A stretch of 36,001 nucleotides of DNA from Bacteroidales bacterium. GTDB lineage: Bacteria > Bacteroidota > Bacteroidia > Bacteroidales > GCA-2748055. The stretch spans positions 1 to 36,001 of the forward strand of contig JAGLOO010000069.1 in NCBI GenBank assembly GCA_023138875.1, read 5' to 3'. The translations under genes and the position numbers were made by a program. Below the pieces are notes generated by a model that ran no database searches, was not told the DNA's origin, and saw only the letters and a program-made list of their open reading frames with translations. Positions within the stretch are counted from its first letter, which is position 1, and each line of letters begins with the position of its first letter. Below are positions 24,869 through 33,254 of the stretch, in pieces.

Positions 24869-25345
24869 TTAGATAAAGGCAGCGGTCATCCATTCTTCAA
24901 TCTCGATGTCTTCAGCGGCCTCGAAAGGGGCAGTCATCCATGATTCCAGACACAGTTCATTTTCCACAACGCTGCTTTCGAAAGGTGTTGTCATCCAAGA
25001 TTCAAGTAAGAATTCTGATTCACAAATATCACATTCGAAAGGAGCAGACATCCAGCTTTCCAGACCCAGTTCATCTTCATATACAACTTCAACCATATCT
25101 ACAATATAGGTAATGGAAACTACAGGGGCTTCGTATGCATCCCTGGAGACCTTGTTGTTGGCCCAGTCGCGCAGATCAACCATCCAGGTTTCGGTCTTGC
25201 AGCTTTCAGCTTTGTAGTCGGCAGTATAATAGACAACCTCATTGTGGCGCTTAGAGAATAATCTGTCTATGAGGGACAGTTGTCCGAATGAAGTGGCTGT
25301 CAGTGCAACCAGTGCGATGCTTAAAAAAAGTTTTGTTGTTTTCAT
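24869..25345 (-). CDS. Secreted protein with C-terminal tandem WMxxPF repeats
   Basis: The 158-residue protein starts with a Sec signal peptide (MKTTKLFLSIALVALTATSFGQ). A middle part of about 70 residues has no recognised domain and includes a first W-M (ETWM, 52-55). The C-terminal half is a tandem repeat: LESWMSAPFE (95-104), LESWMTTPFE (114-123), LESWMTAPFE (133-142) and a final shortened EEWMTAAFI (150-158) that forms the C-terminus. Spacing is 19, 19 and about 17 residues, with acidic linkers; the linkers carry Cys105, Cys108 and Cys132. No transmembrane segment follows. It converges with the radical SAM enzyme gene, so co-transcription is not expected. A sigma-54-like site lies upstream. 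Function unknown; a repeated binding or modification motif is one reading. Confidence 0.85.
   Translation of the reverse strand: MKTTKLFLSIALVALTATSFGQLSLIDRLFSKRHNEVVYYTADYKAESCKTETWMVDLRDWANNKVSRDAYEAPVVSITYIVDMVEVVYEDELGLESWMSAPFECDICESEFLLESWMTTPFESSVVENELCLESWMTAPFEAAEDIEIEEWMTAAFI
24872..25063 (-). repeat. Tandem (L)E-[SE]-W-M-[ST]-[AT]-[PA]-F repeats
   Basis: Four in-frame copies of a roughly 10-residue motif recur about every 57 bp and end at the stop codon of the gene. The first three are nearly identical in protein and similar in DNA; the fourth lacks the Leu and the Pro. Confidence 0.85.
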
Positions 25346-25387
25346 GACTCTTGCGTTTTTTTTGTTTTAACGTTCTGTCACATAACT

Positions 25388-25405
25388 ATCAATCCACGTG
25401 CCAAA
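25388..25405 (-). promoter_or_regulatory. Sigma-54-like -24/-12 site upstream of the repeat protein
   Basis: On the minus strand the sequence reads TTTGGCACGTGGATTGAT. The -24 part TGGCACG is a full match to the sigma-54 consensus TGGCACG-N4-TTGCW, and the -12 part TTGAT differs at one base (A for C). The spacing between the GG and the G of -12 is correct. The site is about 43 nt before the ATG. Whether the organism has RpoN is not visible. Confidence 0.45.
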
Positions 25406-25425
25406 CTCTGTATCGAATTGTTTCA

Positions 25426-25454
25426 CAATCTTTTAAAGTTGTTTTTAGAGATTG
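25426..25454. promoter_or_regulatory. Imperfect dyad upstream of the sigma-54-like site
   Basis: CAATCTTTTAAA and its partner TTTTAGAGATTG form an imperfect inverted repeat, 10 of 12 positions matching. It lies about 20 bp upstream of the sigma-54-like site on the minus strand and could be an activator site; the distance is shorter than usual for enhancers. Confidence 0.25.
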
Positions 25455-25588
25455 TTAAAATGTGATAATTCTGAACGAAAGCGTGACAAAGGTGTTCGAA
25501 AACGTACACCTAAGGTGAGAATTAGACCAATACAAATGATCGCTCAGTCACTGAGAGTTCCGCCTATACTTCGGCTCAGAATAAAATA

Positions 25589-25614
25589 AGCCGCCCCAGC
25601 TCCCTGAGACGGCT
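25589..25614 (-). terminator. Rho-independent terminator of the aspartate aminotransferase gene
   Basis: On the minus strand AGCCGTCTC pairs with GGGGCGGCT over 9 bp including two G-U pairs, followed by TTATTTTATT. It lies about 40 nt after the stop of the aminotransferase gene. The remaining intergenic sequence at 25455-25588 shows no gene. Confidence 0.75.
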
Positions 25615-25652
25615 CTTCTATATTCAAGCTAGTACTATAAAGGATATACTAT

Positions 25653-26846
25653 CTATGAAAGCGCAGCCAACGCATCCTTAAGCCGCTGCATCGCTTTCTC
25701 CAGGTTCTCATCTGAATTGGCGTAGGAGATGCGCACGCATCCTTCAGCGCCGAATGCAGAACCGGGAACCGTTGCAATATGACCTACCTCAAGCAGGTAA
25801 ATGCAAAGATCCATATCGTTCTCGATCTTGCGCCCATCCACTGATTTGCCAATGTAGGCACTGAAATCGGGGAACACATAAAAGGCTCCGCCAGGGGTGG
25901 CACACTTCACACCGTCAATCTTGGCTATGTGACCCAGGATCAGGTCGCGCCTTCTCAGGAAAGCATCACGCATTTCGGACACACAGCTCTGGTCGCCGTT
26001 CAGCGCCTCAAGGGCTGCACGCATGGCAATGGAGGTGGCCCCGGAGGTCATCTGCCCCTGGAGCTTGCCGCATGCCTTCACCAGCCAGTCCGGTCCGGCC
26101 ATGTAACCGATCCTCCAGCCTGTCATGGCATATGCTTTGGACACTCCGTTGATGATAACAACACGGTCGCGTATCTCTTCAAACTGGGCAATGGATTCAT
26201 GTCCGCCCACAAAATTGATGTGCTCATAGATCTCGTCAGTGATCACATACACCTGTGGATGCCTGGCAATCACCTCGGCCAGCCCCTTCAGTTCTTCCCT
26301 GGTATACACACTTCCGGTGGGATTGGAAGGGGAACAGAGCAACATTGCTTTGGTCTTGGGAGTAATGGCATCTTCAAGCTGCTGGGGAGTGATCTTAAAA
26401 TCATTCTCCACAGTGGTATCGATGAACACATTCACCCCTTCAGCGATCTTCACCTGCTCGGCATAACTCACCCAGTAGGGAGCCGGCACAATCACCTCCT
26501 CACCTTTATCGATAAGGCACATCATCACATTGGCCAGGGAGTGTTTTGCACCCACACTCACCATGATCTGGGAGGGTTTATAATCGAGATTATTTTCCCG
26601 TTTAAACTTATCTACAATGGCCTTCAGCAGATCAGGATATCCAGCCACAGGAGCATAATGGTGCCAGTTTCCATCAATGGCCTTTTTGCCTGCTTCACGA
26701 ATGTGATCAGGGGTTATAAAATCGGGTTCGCCTACACTCAGGTTGATCACGTCTGCTCCTTTTTCCTTCAATTCACGGCCTTTCTGGTTCATAGCGATTG
26801 TGGCAGAAGGAGCCAGTGAATTAATTCTTGCTGAAAGTTTTTCCAT
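25653..26846 (-). CDS. aspC: Aspartate aminotransferase-type PLP enzyme
   Basis: The 397-residue protein is a fold-type I, class I aminotransferase of the thermophilic/bacterial aspartate aminotransferase subgroup. Motifs are INLSVGEPDF near the start, CSPSNPTGSVYT, ITDEIYEHI with the PLP-contacting Asp and Tyr, and the PLP lysine in SKAYAMTGWRIGY. The substrate-carboxylate Arg is expected in CVRISYANS near the end. It most likely interconverts aspartate and oxaloacetate with 2-oxoglutarate and glutamate; broader specificity, including prephenate or aromatic amino acids, cannot be excluded. The gene stands alone with its own terminator and is divergent from a small membrane protein gene across 107 bp. 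Confidence 0.9.
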   Translation of the reverse strand: MEKLSARINSLAPSATIAMNQKGRELKEKGADVINLSVGEPDFITPDHIREAGKKAIDGNWHHYAPVAGYPDLLKAIVDKFKRENNLDYKPSQIMVSVGAKHSLANVMMCLIDKGEEVIVPAPYWVSYAEQVKIAEGVNVFIDTTVENDFKITPQQLEDAITPKTKAMLLCSPSNPTGSVYTREELKGLAEVIARHPQVYVITDEIYEHINFVGGHESIAQFEEIRDRVVIINGVSKAYAMTGWRIGYMAGPDWLVKACGKLQGQMTSGATSIAMRAALEALNGDQSCVSEMRDAFLRRRDLILGHIAKIDGVKCATPGGAFYVFPDFSAYIGKSVDGRKIENDMDLCIYLLEVGHIATVPGSAFGAEGCVRISYANSDENLEKAMQRLKDALAALS

Positions 26847-26953
26847 AGGTTGAAAATTTAGATTGTGGACAATAGCATTTCAGAGGTTAAAAATACGCTT
26901 TTCATTATAATTTAGTTAATATTGTATAGACCAAGTTTCAAAAAAAGATTAAC

Positions 26954-27478
26954 ATGGACGTTTTGCTTGAAGTCCTTAAGTATACCCTGCCCGCTATCAT
27001 CGTTTTTCTGACCACCTGGGTCATGCTCAGGACCTGGTCCCGGAATGAAGAAAGCAGGAGGAAAAAAGAGTTCAACATGCACATTACCGATGACATCCTC
27101 CCGGTAAGGTTGCAGGCCTACGAGCGCATCATCCTGCTGCTCGAGCGCATTTCACCCGATTCGATGATCATGCGCATCGGCCGGCCTGATTACAGCGCCA
27201 GACAGCTTCAGTCGGAATTACTCACCAGCATCAAATCTGAATACGATCACAACCTGGCCCAGCAGACCTATGTGAGCACCGAAGCCTGGGAAAAGGTGAA
27301 AGCGGCCAAAAACCAGGTCATCAACCTCATCAACAATACGGCAACCGAATTGAAATCCGATGCCACAGGTCCCACCCTGGGAAAACTGATCCTGGAGCGG
27401 TTGACAGAATTAAAAAACCCCCCGTCCCAGGTAGCCATCGACTTTCTGAAACAGGAGGTTAAAACTTTGTTTCTCTAA
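26954..27478 (+). CDS. Conserved membrane-anchored protein of unknown function
   Basis: The 174-residue protein has one N-terminal membrane segment (about residues 7-25, VLKYTLPAIIVFLTTWVML), then a basic stretch (RNEESRRKKEF) and a helical soluble domain. The phrases PVRLQAYERIILLLERISP and AYERI...RIGRP are typical of a small family widespread in Bacteroidota (I believe DUF7935, but I am not sure of the number). No catalytic residues are evident. The basic flank after the membrane segment suggests the soluble part is cytoplasmic. It converges with htpG, 35 nt apart. Confidence 0.75.
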   Translation: MDVLLEVLKYTLPAIIVFLTTWVMLRTWSRNEESRRKKEFNMHITDDILPVRLQAYERIILLLERISPDSMIMRIGRPDYSARQLQSELLTSIKSEYDHNLAQQTYVSTEAWEKVKAAKNQVINLINNTATELKSDATGPTLGKLILERLTELKNPPSQVAIDFLKQEVKTLFL

Positions 27479-27513
27479 AATTTCCCCGATCAAAACAGAC
27501 CAGGGATCAGCTT

Positions 27514-29562
27514 CTATTTTATCAGGTCCACACTTCTTTTCACAAAGGCAGCCAGGTCCTCTCCTTTTAACTGGTTATTGGCAAGCAGCGCCAGGTCGAT
27601 CAGTTGTTTCACCAGCTTCTGTCCCTTCCCATGCTTCTTCAGCATCTCAATGCGCTTGTTCTCCAGTTCATTCAGCCTCTTGTTAACGGTTTCCATCTGA
27701 TCCTTCTCGCTTTGCGGGATCTCCTCCTCTTTCTTCCCATCCTTGGCCTTCTCCAGCAGCTGCTGCTCCTCAGACAACCCGTTCTTCTCGCCACGCAACT
27801 CTTCAAGCTTCTTCCCGATCTTCTTCTCGGTCTGCTCGGCAATCTTACCCACCAGCGGATGGTTGGCATTGATCACCAGGTTGTAGGAATCGGGCATGTT
27901 CCCATACATGGACGCCTGTCCGCTCATCTCCTGCATGTCCTTCATGCGGCGCATAAATTCGCTCTGGGTGATCATCACCGGTTGGTCCTCCTCGGCCAGT
28001 GATTCATAACTTATAAAATAATTCTCAGCGGCAGGAAGATGCGACTGGAACACCGGAGTAAGGTCCGATTGCTGCCCGGCATTCAGTTTTGATTCCCTGG
28101 TTTTCTCAATATCGATCAGCTTATCAATGATGTCTGAATCCACCCTTGCAAATCTGGAGTCCTTCAGTTTCGATTCCATGTGGTTCAGGAAGTGTGTATC
28201 CAGCTGTCCGTCCATCAGCAACACATCATATCCTTTAGCCTTCGCTGCCTCAATATAACTGTACTGTTCCTGTTTGTTGGTGGCATAAAGGTAAATGAGT
28301 GTCTTGTTCTTATCGGTTTGCTCCTTCTTGATCAGCTCTTCATACTCCTCCAGGGTAAAATATTTACCCTCCATGTTCTTCAACAAAGTAAATTTCTCAG
28401 CACGGTCATGGAATTTCTCGTCCGACATCATGCCATACTCAATGAACAGCTTCAGGTCGTCCCACTTCTGCTCAAACTTTTCCCGGTCGTTCTTGAAGAT
28501 CTCCTCCAAACGGTCGGCCACCTTCTTGGTGATGTGCGACGATATCTTCTTCACATTCGCGTCGTTCTGCAGAAAGCTCCTGGATACGTTGAGCGGAATA
28601 TCGGGTGAATCCAGCACTCCATGAAGCAGGGTCAGGAACTCGGGTACGATCCCTTCTACGGAGTCGGTCACGAATACCTGTCTGCTGTATAACTGGATTT
28701 TGTTCTTCTGAATCTCAATGTTGTTCTTGATCCTCGGGAAATAGAGAATCCCTGTGAGTGTAAAGGGATAATCCACATTCAGGTGGATATTGAACAGCGG
28801 CTCTTCTGATATGGGGTACAGCTTCCTGTAAAAATCGGCATAATCCTCATCTTTCGCTTCAGCCGGTGGCTGGGTCCACAGCGGCTTCGTATCATTCACG
28901 ATCCTGTCCTTACCGGTCTCTTTTTCCTTGCCGTCTTTCCACTCCTTCTCCTTACCGAAAGCAATTTCTACGGGCAGAAATTTGCAATACTTCTCCAGCA
29001 ATTCACTGATCCTGTTTTCCTCCAGGAATTCTTTACTATCTGAATCCAGGTGCAGTGTTATTTCTGTACCCCTGGCTTCTCTATCCGTTTCATCAAGGAT
29101 AAACTCCGGGCTGCCGTCACAGCTCCAGGCCACTCCTTTGGCTTCTTCCTGCCATGAACGGGTCTTGATCTCCACCTTATCCGATACCATAAAGGAGGAA
29201 TAGAATCCCAGGCCAAAATGACCGATGATGGCATTGCTGTCTGTTTTATATTTCTCAAGAAAATCCTCCGCGCTGGAAAATGCGATCTGGTTGATGTACT
29301 TATCAACCTCCTCGGTGGTCATTCCCACACCTGCATCAGTAACAGTGAGGGTCTTTTTCTTTTTATCCAGGTCTACCCTGATGGTCACATCACCCAGTTC
29401 TTCTTTGAATTCGCCCAACGAAGCGAGGGCCTTCAGCTTCTGTGTGGCATCCACTGCATTGGAGATCAGCTCCCGCAGGAATATTTCATGGTCCGAATAG
29501 AGAAATTTTTTAATGATGGGAAAAATGTTCTCTGTAGTAACATTGATTCTACCTTTCTGCAT
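27514..29562 (-). CDS. htpG: Molecular chaperone HtpG (Hsp90 family)
   Basis: The 682-residue protein is bacterial Hsp90, an ATP-driven dimeric cytosolic chaperone. The N-terminal GHKL ATPase domain shows FLRELISNAVDATQKL with the catalytic Glu and Mg-binding Asn, the ATP-lid motifs DAGVGMT and GHFGLGFYSSFMV, and ARGTEITLHL. The middle domain has SRQVFVTD and DSPDIPLNVSRSFLQ, which includes the client and catalytic-loop Arg. The C-terminal dimerisation domain contains an insertion-like charged helix (EKKIGKKLEELRGEKNG) seen in Bacteroidota members, making it longer than E. coli HtpG (624). It has no partner genes here. Confidence 0.97.
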   Translation of the reverse strand: MQKGRINVTTENIFPIIKKFLYSDHEIFLRELISNAVDATQKLKALASLGEFKEELGDVTIRVDLDKKKKTLTVTDAGVGMTTEEVDKYINQIAFSSAEDFLEKYKTDSNAIIGHFGLGFYSSFMVSDKVEIKTRSWQEEAKGVAWSCDGSPEFILDETDREARGTEITLHLDSDSKEFLEENRISELLEKYCKFLPVEIAFGKEKEWKDGKEKETGKDRIVNDTKPLWTQPPAEAKDEDYADFYRKLYPISEEPLFNIHLNVDYPFTLTGILYFPRIKNNIEIQKNKIQLYSRQVFVTDSVEGIVPEFLTLLHGVLDSPDIPLNVSRSFLQNDANVKKISSHITKKVADRLEEIFKNDREKFEQKWDDLKLFIEYGMMSDEKFHDRAEKFTLLKNMEGKYFTLEEYEELIKKEQTDKNKTLIYLYATNKQEQYSYIEAAKAKGYDVLLMDGQLDTHFLNHMESKLKDSRFARVDSDIIDKLIDIEKTRESKLNAGQQSDLTPVFQSHLPAAENYFISYESLAEEDQPVMITQSEFMRRMKDMQEMSGQASMYGNMPDSYNLVINANHPLVGKIAEQTEKKIGKKLEELRGEKNGLSEEQQLLEKAKDGKKEEEIPQSEKDQMETVNKRLNELENKRIEMLKKHGKGQKLVKQLIDLALLANNQLKGEDLAAFVKRSVDLIK

Positions 29563-29638
29563 CGTTCAATAATTTTTGTTTTATATCCGGTTTGGGAAGT
29601 GACAAATGATATGCCAATCGGGTTAAGCTGACAATACG

Positions 29639-30466
29639 TCAGTCCAGATTGCGCACATCGATGTCTTCCCGGAAGATCCAGGTGCCAGAAGAGAATTCCA
29701 ATCCGTCAAAAGAGCCGTCCGGACCATAGAATTCGTAATTGCCATTGTAGATGGGATGGAATGGCACCAGGTGGTCAAATGTGATCATATCCACCGATGG
29801 CTCATACCTCACTGAAATGGCAACCTGTGAAGAGTATTCCAGTACCATCCTGTCCACCCGGTCCTTCCCGTCAAAAAAGAGATCCCCGGCAAACTCCGGT
29901 TGATTGCGCTGGATTACCATGGCCTCAATGGTCTTGATGTTGGACTGCACATTGTTGAAGTCCATGCCCAGCAGCGTGTAGTAGACTTTTCTTTTGTATT
30001 TCAGGGTGATGATGCGGTAATATAACTTTCCGTACCAGTCGTCGGTGGACTGTTCAAGTTTACGCCTGTTGCGCTGCTGCTTCTGATTGTCCACCAGTTC
30101 ATAAACATTCACTTTGCCCTTCTTCAACGCCACCTGGATATACCCAAAATAGCGGTAGTTGTCAGGATCATCTGCCACATGCCAGGTAAAGATCCTGACC
30201 TGCCCGTCATCTGAGGTAATCACCCCGATCCTGTCCAGTTTGCTCCAGGGAAACTCCATGGCTCCTTCCGTTTCCAGTATACCGGGCATGAGTTCCTGAA
30301 TGATTGCCAGAACAGACTCCACTTCTGACAGGCTATCGGAGTAAAGCTGGGAAAAAAGCTCTTGCAACCGGTTCTCCGCTTTCACCAGTTCAAGGTATTC
30401 CGGCGTCTGAGCATGACTCAAACCAACAAAAAGTACTAAAACAAGTATGGAAACAGATCGGGTCAT
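29639..30466 (-). CDS. Exported protein of unknown function
   Basis: I start this protein at the ATG complementary to 30464-30466 (275 residues), because MTRSVSILVLVLFVGLSHAQ is a clean signal peptide; an ATG eight codons upstream (30490) is the alternative. The mature part has a helical start (YLELVKAENRLQELFSQLY) and then a beta-rich domain with FTWHVADDPDNYRYFGYIQV, YYRIITLKYKRKVYYTLLG and VRYEPSVDMITFDHLVP. No enzyme motif is recognised. Similar periplasmic proteins occur widely in Bacteroidota without assigned function. It lies downstream of the class III aminotransferase on the same strand, 32 nt apart, and is probably in its transcript. Confidence 0.75.
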   Translation of the reverse strand: MTRSVSILVLVLFVGLSHAQTPEYLELVKAENRLQELFSQLYSDSLSEVESVLAIIQELMPGILETEGAMEFPWSKLDRIGVITSDDGQVRIFTWHVADDPDNYRYFGYIQVALKKGKVNVYELVDNQKQQRNRRKLEQSTDDWYGKLYYRIITLKYKRKVYYTLLGMDFNNVQSNIKTIEAMVIQRNQPEFAGDLFFDGKDRVDRMVLEYSSQVAISVRYEPSVDMITFDHLVPFHPIYNGNYEFYGPDGSFDGLEFSSGTWIFREDIDVRNLD

Positions 30467-30498
30467 ATCTTTATATGAACGAAAAAACATGCAATTTC

Positions 30499-31689
30499 TT
30501 ATTTCTTCAAATCATCCAGTGTCTCCAGGATCCGACCGATGGAATCATCCACCTCCGCTTCACTGATGATCAGCGGGGGGGCGATCCGGAATGAATCTGC
30601 GGAAAACAGGAACTGGTCGATGATGAGTCCGTTTTCAAAAGCCAGGGCAATAAATTGACCCACATCAACACCTTCTTTCAATACAGCAGCAAGGAACAAT
30701 CCCCTTCCCCGCATACCTTTAATAGAGGAATGCTTCAACCCTAACCGGTATCGCTCCTCCATGCGCAGTGCATGGCTCATCAGGTCCTCCTCCTCCACAA
30801 AGGTTTGTGCTGCCAGTCCGGCAGCACAGCTGACCGGGTGTCCCCCGAAAGTAGTAATATGTCCCAGCGGGGGATCATGGGTAAGCTTCTGCATTACTTC
30901 CCGGGAAGCTATAAAGGCCCCAAGTGGCATACCGCCACCAAAGCTTTTAGCCACGCAGAGGATATCTGGAACTACCCCGTAATGCTCAAAAGCAAAGAGC
31001 CGGCCTGTTCGTCCCATGCCCGTCTGAATCTCATCCAGGATAAGCAGCGCCCCGGTTTCATCACAGCACTTTCGAAGCTGCAGCAAAAAATCTTCTGCAG
31101 GCTCGATAATTCCAGCCTCCGCCTGGATGGGCTCCACTACAACCGCCGCCACACGCTCATCAATCAGCTCCAAGTCCTCCAGCGAATTAAACTGCAGGTG
31201 CTTGATCCCCGGCAACAGGGGCAGGTATCCCGACCGGGCAGTCTCATCCCCCAGAATACTCATGGCACCATGGGTCGATCCATGGTATGCCTTTTCAAAG
31301 GCACGAAATTCACTACGGCCCGTAAACCGTTTGGCCAGTTTCATCGCCCCGTCGATGGCCTCACTTCCTGAATTCACAAAGTAGACATTATCCAATATAC
31401 CAGGAAGATGCTCAACAAGCCACCGTGCATACTGCACCTGGGGCGACTGCACAAACTCACCGTAGACCATGGTATGCAGGTAACGGTCGGTCTGCCTTTT
31501 AATGGCATCTACCACCACCGGGTGCCCATGACCCAATGAAGAAACCGATACACCGGACACCAGATCGATATAGGCTTTCCCGGAAGCATCATAAAAATAG
31601 ATCCCTTCAGCTTTTTCTACCTCAAACTGAAGAGAAGCGTCAGAAGTTTGTGCGACGTGTCGCAAAAACAACTCTCGGTTGGAAATCAT
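30499..31689 (-). CDS. Class III PLP-dependent aminotransferase (ornithine/acetylornithine aminotransferase-like)
   Basis: The 396-residue protein is a fold-type I class III aminotransferase. Motifs are DLVSGVSVSSLGHGHP, NSGSEAIDGAMKLAKRFTGR, AYHGSTHGAMS, the PLP-contacting LILDEIQTGMGRTG, and the PLP lysine in CVAKSFGGGMPLGA. The family uses omega-amino groups of ornithine, acetylornithine, GABA or similar compounds with 2-oxoglutarate. The exact substrate cannot be read from the sequence, and no arginine-biosynthesis genes are nearby, so I give no symbol. It starts 3 nt after the LytTR regulator stop, indicating one transcript with that gene and the exported protein downstream. Confidence 0.88.
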   Translation of the reverse strand: MISNRELFLRHVAQTSDASLQFEVEKAEGIYFYDASGKAYIDLVSGVSVSSLGHGHPVVVDAIKRQTDRYLHTMVYGEFVQSPQVQYARWLVEHLPGILDNVYFVNSGSEAIDGAMKLAKRFTGRSEFRAFEKAYHGSTHGAMSILGDETARSGYLPLLPGIKHLQFNSLEDLELIDERVAAVVVEPIQAEAGIIEPAEDFLLQLRKCCDETGALLILDEIQTGMGRTGRLFAFEHYGVVPDILCVAKSFGGGMPLGAFIASREVMQKLTHDPPLGHITTFGGHPVSCAAGLAAQTFVEEEDLMSHALRMEERYRLGLKHSSIKGMRGRGLFLAAVLKEGVDVGQFIALAFENGLIIDQFLFSADSFRIAPPLIISEAEVDDSIGRILETLDDLKK

Positions 31690-31692
31690 GGG

Positions 31693-32406
31693 TTATTTGA
31701 TGATCAGGTTGATATCGCGCATCAGCTTCTCCTTGTAGGATTTACCAATGGGTATGGATTTGTTGCCATCCTCAACCTTGATGATCACAGAATTGTCCTC
31801 AATGATATTGATACAGCTCGTATTAACAATATAAGACCGGTGCACCCGGGTAAACTTGGTGCCAGGTAGCTTCTGCTCAATGGCCTTCATGGTGAAATGG
31901 ATGGTGTACTTATCGGTGAAGGTATTAAAGATCACGTAATTTTCCAGCGCCTCGACCCAGAGGATTTCACCATACTTGAGCTTTACCAGGGTGGCATTTT
32001 TCTTAATGAAAATCTCATCCTTGCCGATTTGTTCGGCGGTCAACTGTTCGAACCGCTTGAACGCTTTGGCAACCGCCCTGTAAAAACGGCCATAATCCAC
32101 CGGTTTCAGCAGGTAATCGGTCACATCATATTCGTAAGAATCCACCGCATATTTCCCCTTGGAGGAGACAATGATTATCTGGGGAGGATTTTTCAGGGTA
32201 TTGAGCAGTTCTATACCTGACATTTCCGGCATTTCAATATCAAGAAAGATCAGGTGGATATCATCATGCTTCTTCAGAATATTAATCCCTTCAACCGGAT
32301 CTCCGCTTGAAGATACCAGGTCCAGTCCGTCGGTCTTCTGGATAAATTCCTCGATAATCCTCCTGGACAGGGTATCATCATCTATGATCATGCAGTTCAT
32401 GCGCAA
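31693..32406 (-). CDS. LytTR-family response regulator
   Basis: The 237-residue protein has an N-terminal receiver domain (1-120) with acidic residues IIDDD at the start, phospho-acceptor Asp56 in FLDIEMPEMSG, and Lys in YLLKPVD. The C-terminal LytTR DNA-binding domain (about 135-235) shows KLKYGEILWVEALENYVIF and FTRVHRSYIVN. Such regulators are normally driven by a LytS-type sensor kinase, but none is adjacent, so it is an orphan in this window. It is the first gene of a run with a class III aminotransferase (3 nt gap) and an exported protein. Start could be either ATG at 32406 or 32400. Confidence 0.92.
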   Translation of the reverse strand: MRMNCMIIDDDTLSRRIIEEFIQKTDGLDLVSSSGDPVEGINILKKHDDIHLIFLDIEMPEMSGIELLNTLKNPPQIIIVSSKGKYAVDSYEYDVTDYLLKPVDYGRFYRAVAKAFKRFEQLTAEQIGKDEIFIKKNATLVKLKYGEILWVEALENYVIFNTFTDKYTIHFTMKAIEQKLPGTKFTRVHRSYIVNTSCINIIEDNSVIIKVEDGNKSIPIGKSYKEKLMRDINLIIK

Positions 32407-32499
32407 ATCTGTTTAATCAATTAAAGATACATTTTTATCTATAAAAAGCATCTGTTAATCAAAGGTAATTAATTAAAGCTTAACATGAACACTCCGAAA

Positions 32500-33189
32500 C
32501 TAAAAAGTGGAATTATAATCTTTATGGAACTTATTTTCAATCTGTTCAGCCATTTTAATGCTGGTCCTGAACCACCTCAGCATAATATCAGTTTTCTCCT
32601 CTTCTCCCAGCCTCCAATCCATGGAAGAATGCTCCAGCCGCCTCCTCAGATGAAATAAAATAATAGCTGCCGAAACCGAGATATTATAACTCTCCGTAAA
32701 ACCCACCATGGGGATCTGGATATACTCATCGGCCAGTTCCAGGGCCCGGCTGGTGAGTCCATTCAACTCAGTACCAAAAAACAGTGCTGCCTTTCCCTTT
32801 TTAAGGTCAAAAGTTTCCGGAGTAGTCCCCTGCCTGTGGGGAGCAGTGGCCACAATCCTGTATCCCGCCTTCTTCAATGCACCAACAGCCACAGTGATAT
32901 TGTCCATACCGCTGTTAAAGTATTGTAAGCTCAACCACTGGTCGGATCCCAGTGCCACATCGCGATTGATCTCGTATTCATTTTGCTCTTCAACAATGTG
33001 AACATCCTGAACCCCTGTGCAATCACAGGTCCTGAGCACAGCTGAGGCATTCTGCGACTGAAAGATATCCTCCAGCACCACGGTGATATATCGGGTCCTG
33101 TTACTCACCACCCGCTGAAACTGCTCCAGCCTGTTCTCCGTCACGAACTGTGACAGGTGTTCAACAAGATCCGGTTTATAACTGTCCAT
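32500..33189 (-). CDS. trmH: TrmH-type RNA 2'-O-methyltransferase
   Basis: The 229-residue protein is a SpoU/TrmH-family SAM-dependent methyltransferase with the trefoil-knot motifs: motif 1 QNASAVLRTCDCTG, motif 2 ALFFGTELNGL, and motif 3 QIPMVGFTESYNISVSAAI. A C-terminal helical extension (TDIMLRWFRTSIKMAEQI) and its length fit tRNA (guanosine-18) 2'-O-methyltransferase TrmH, though other SpoU targets are possible. It is followed by AT-rich sequence and then the LytTR gene. The hup terminator lies just upstream. Confidence 0.9.
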   Translation of the reverse strand: MDSYKPDLVEHLSQFVTENRLEQFQRVVSNRTRYITVVLEDIFQSQNASAVLRTCDCTGVQDVHIVEEQNEYEINRDVALGSDQWLSLQYFNSGMDNITVAVGALKKAGYRIVATAPHRQGTTPETFDLKKGKAALFFGTELNGLTSRALELADEYIQIPMVGFTESYNISVSAAIILFHLRRRLEHSSMDWRLGEEEKTDIMLRWFRTSIKMAEQIENKFHKDYNSTF

Positions 33190-33206
33190 CCCTCAAATAT
33201 AGCCAT

Positions 33207-33239
33207 AAAAAAAAGGGAGCGAAAAGCCCCCTTTTTTTT
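33207..33239 (-). terminator. Bidirectional rho-independent terminator downstream of HU
   Basis: A stem formed by AAAAAAGGGAGC and GCCCCCTTTTTT, with one A-C mismatch and a GAAAA-type loop, is flanked by A- and T-runs on both sides. It follows the HU gene stop by about 15 nt and separates it from trmH. Confidence 0.85.
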
Positions 33240-33254
33240 GCAGTTCAAATATTT

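Noticed and set aside
25550-25600. Overlapping alternative hairpins (CTGAG...CTCAG and CGGCT...AGCCG) near the aminotransferase terminator
   Set aside because: The pairings are only 5 bp and the site is downstream of the gene, so an attenuator is unlikely.
25929-26819. A 296-residue plus-strand open frame
   Set aside because: It is antisense to the aspartate aminotransferase, rich in His, Gly and Leu, and matches no protein pattern.
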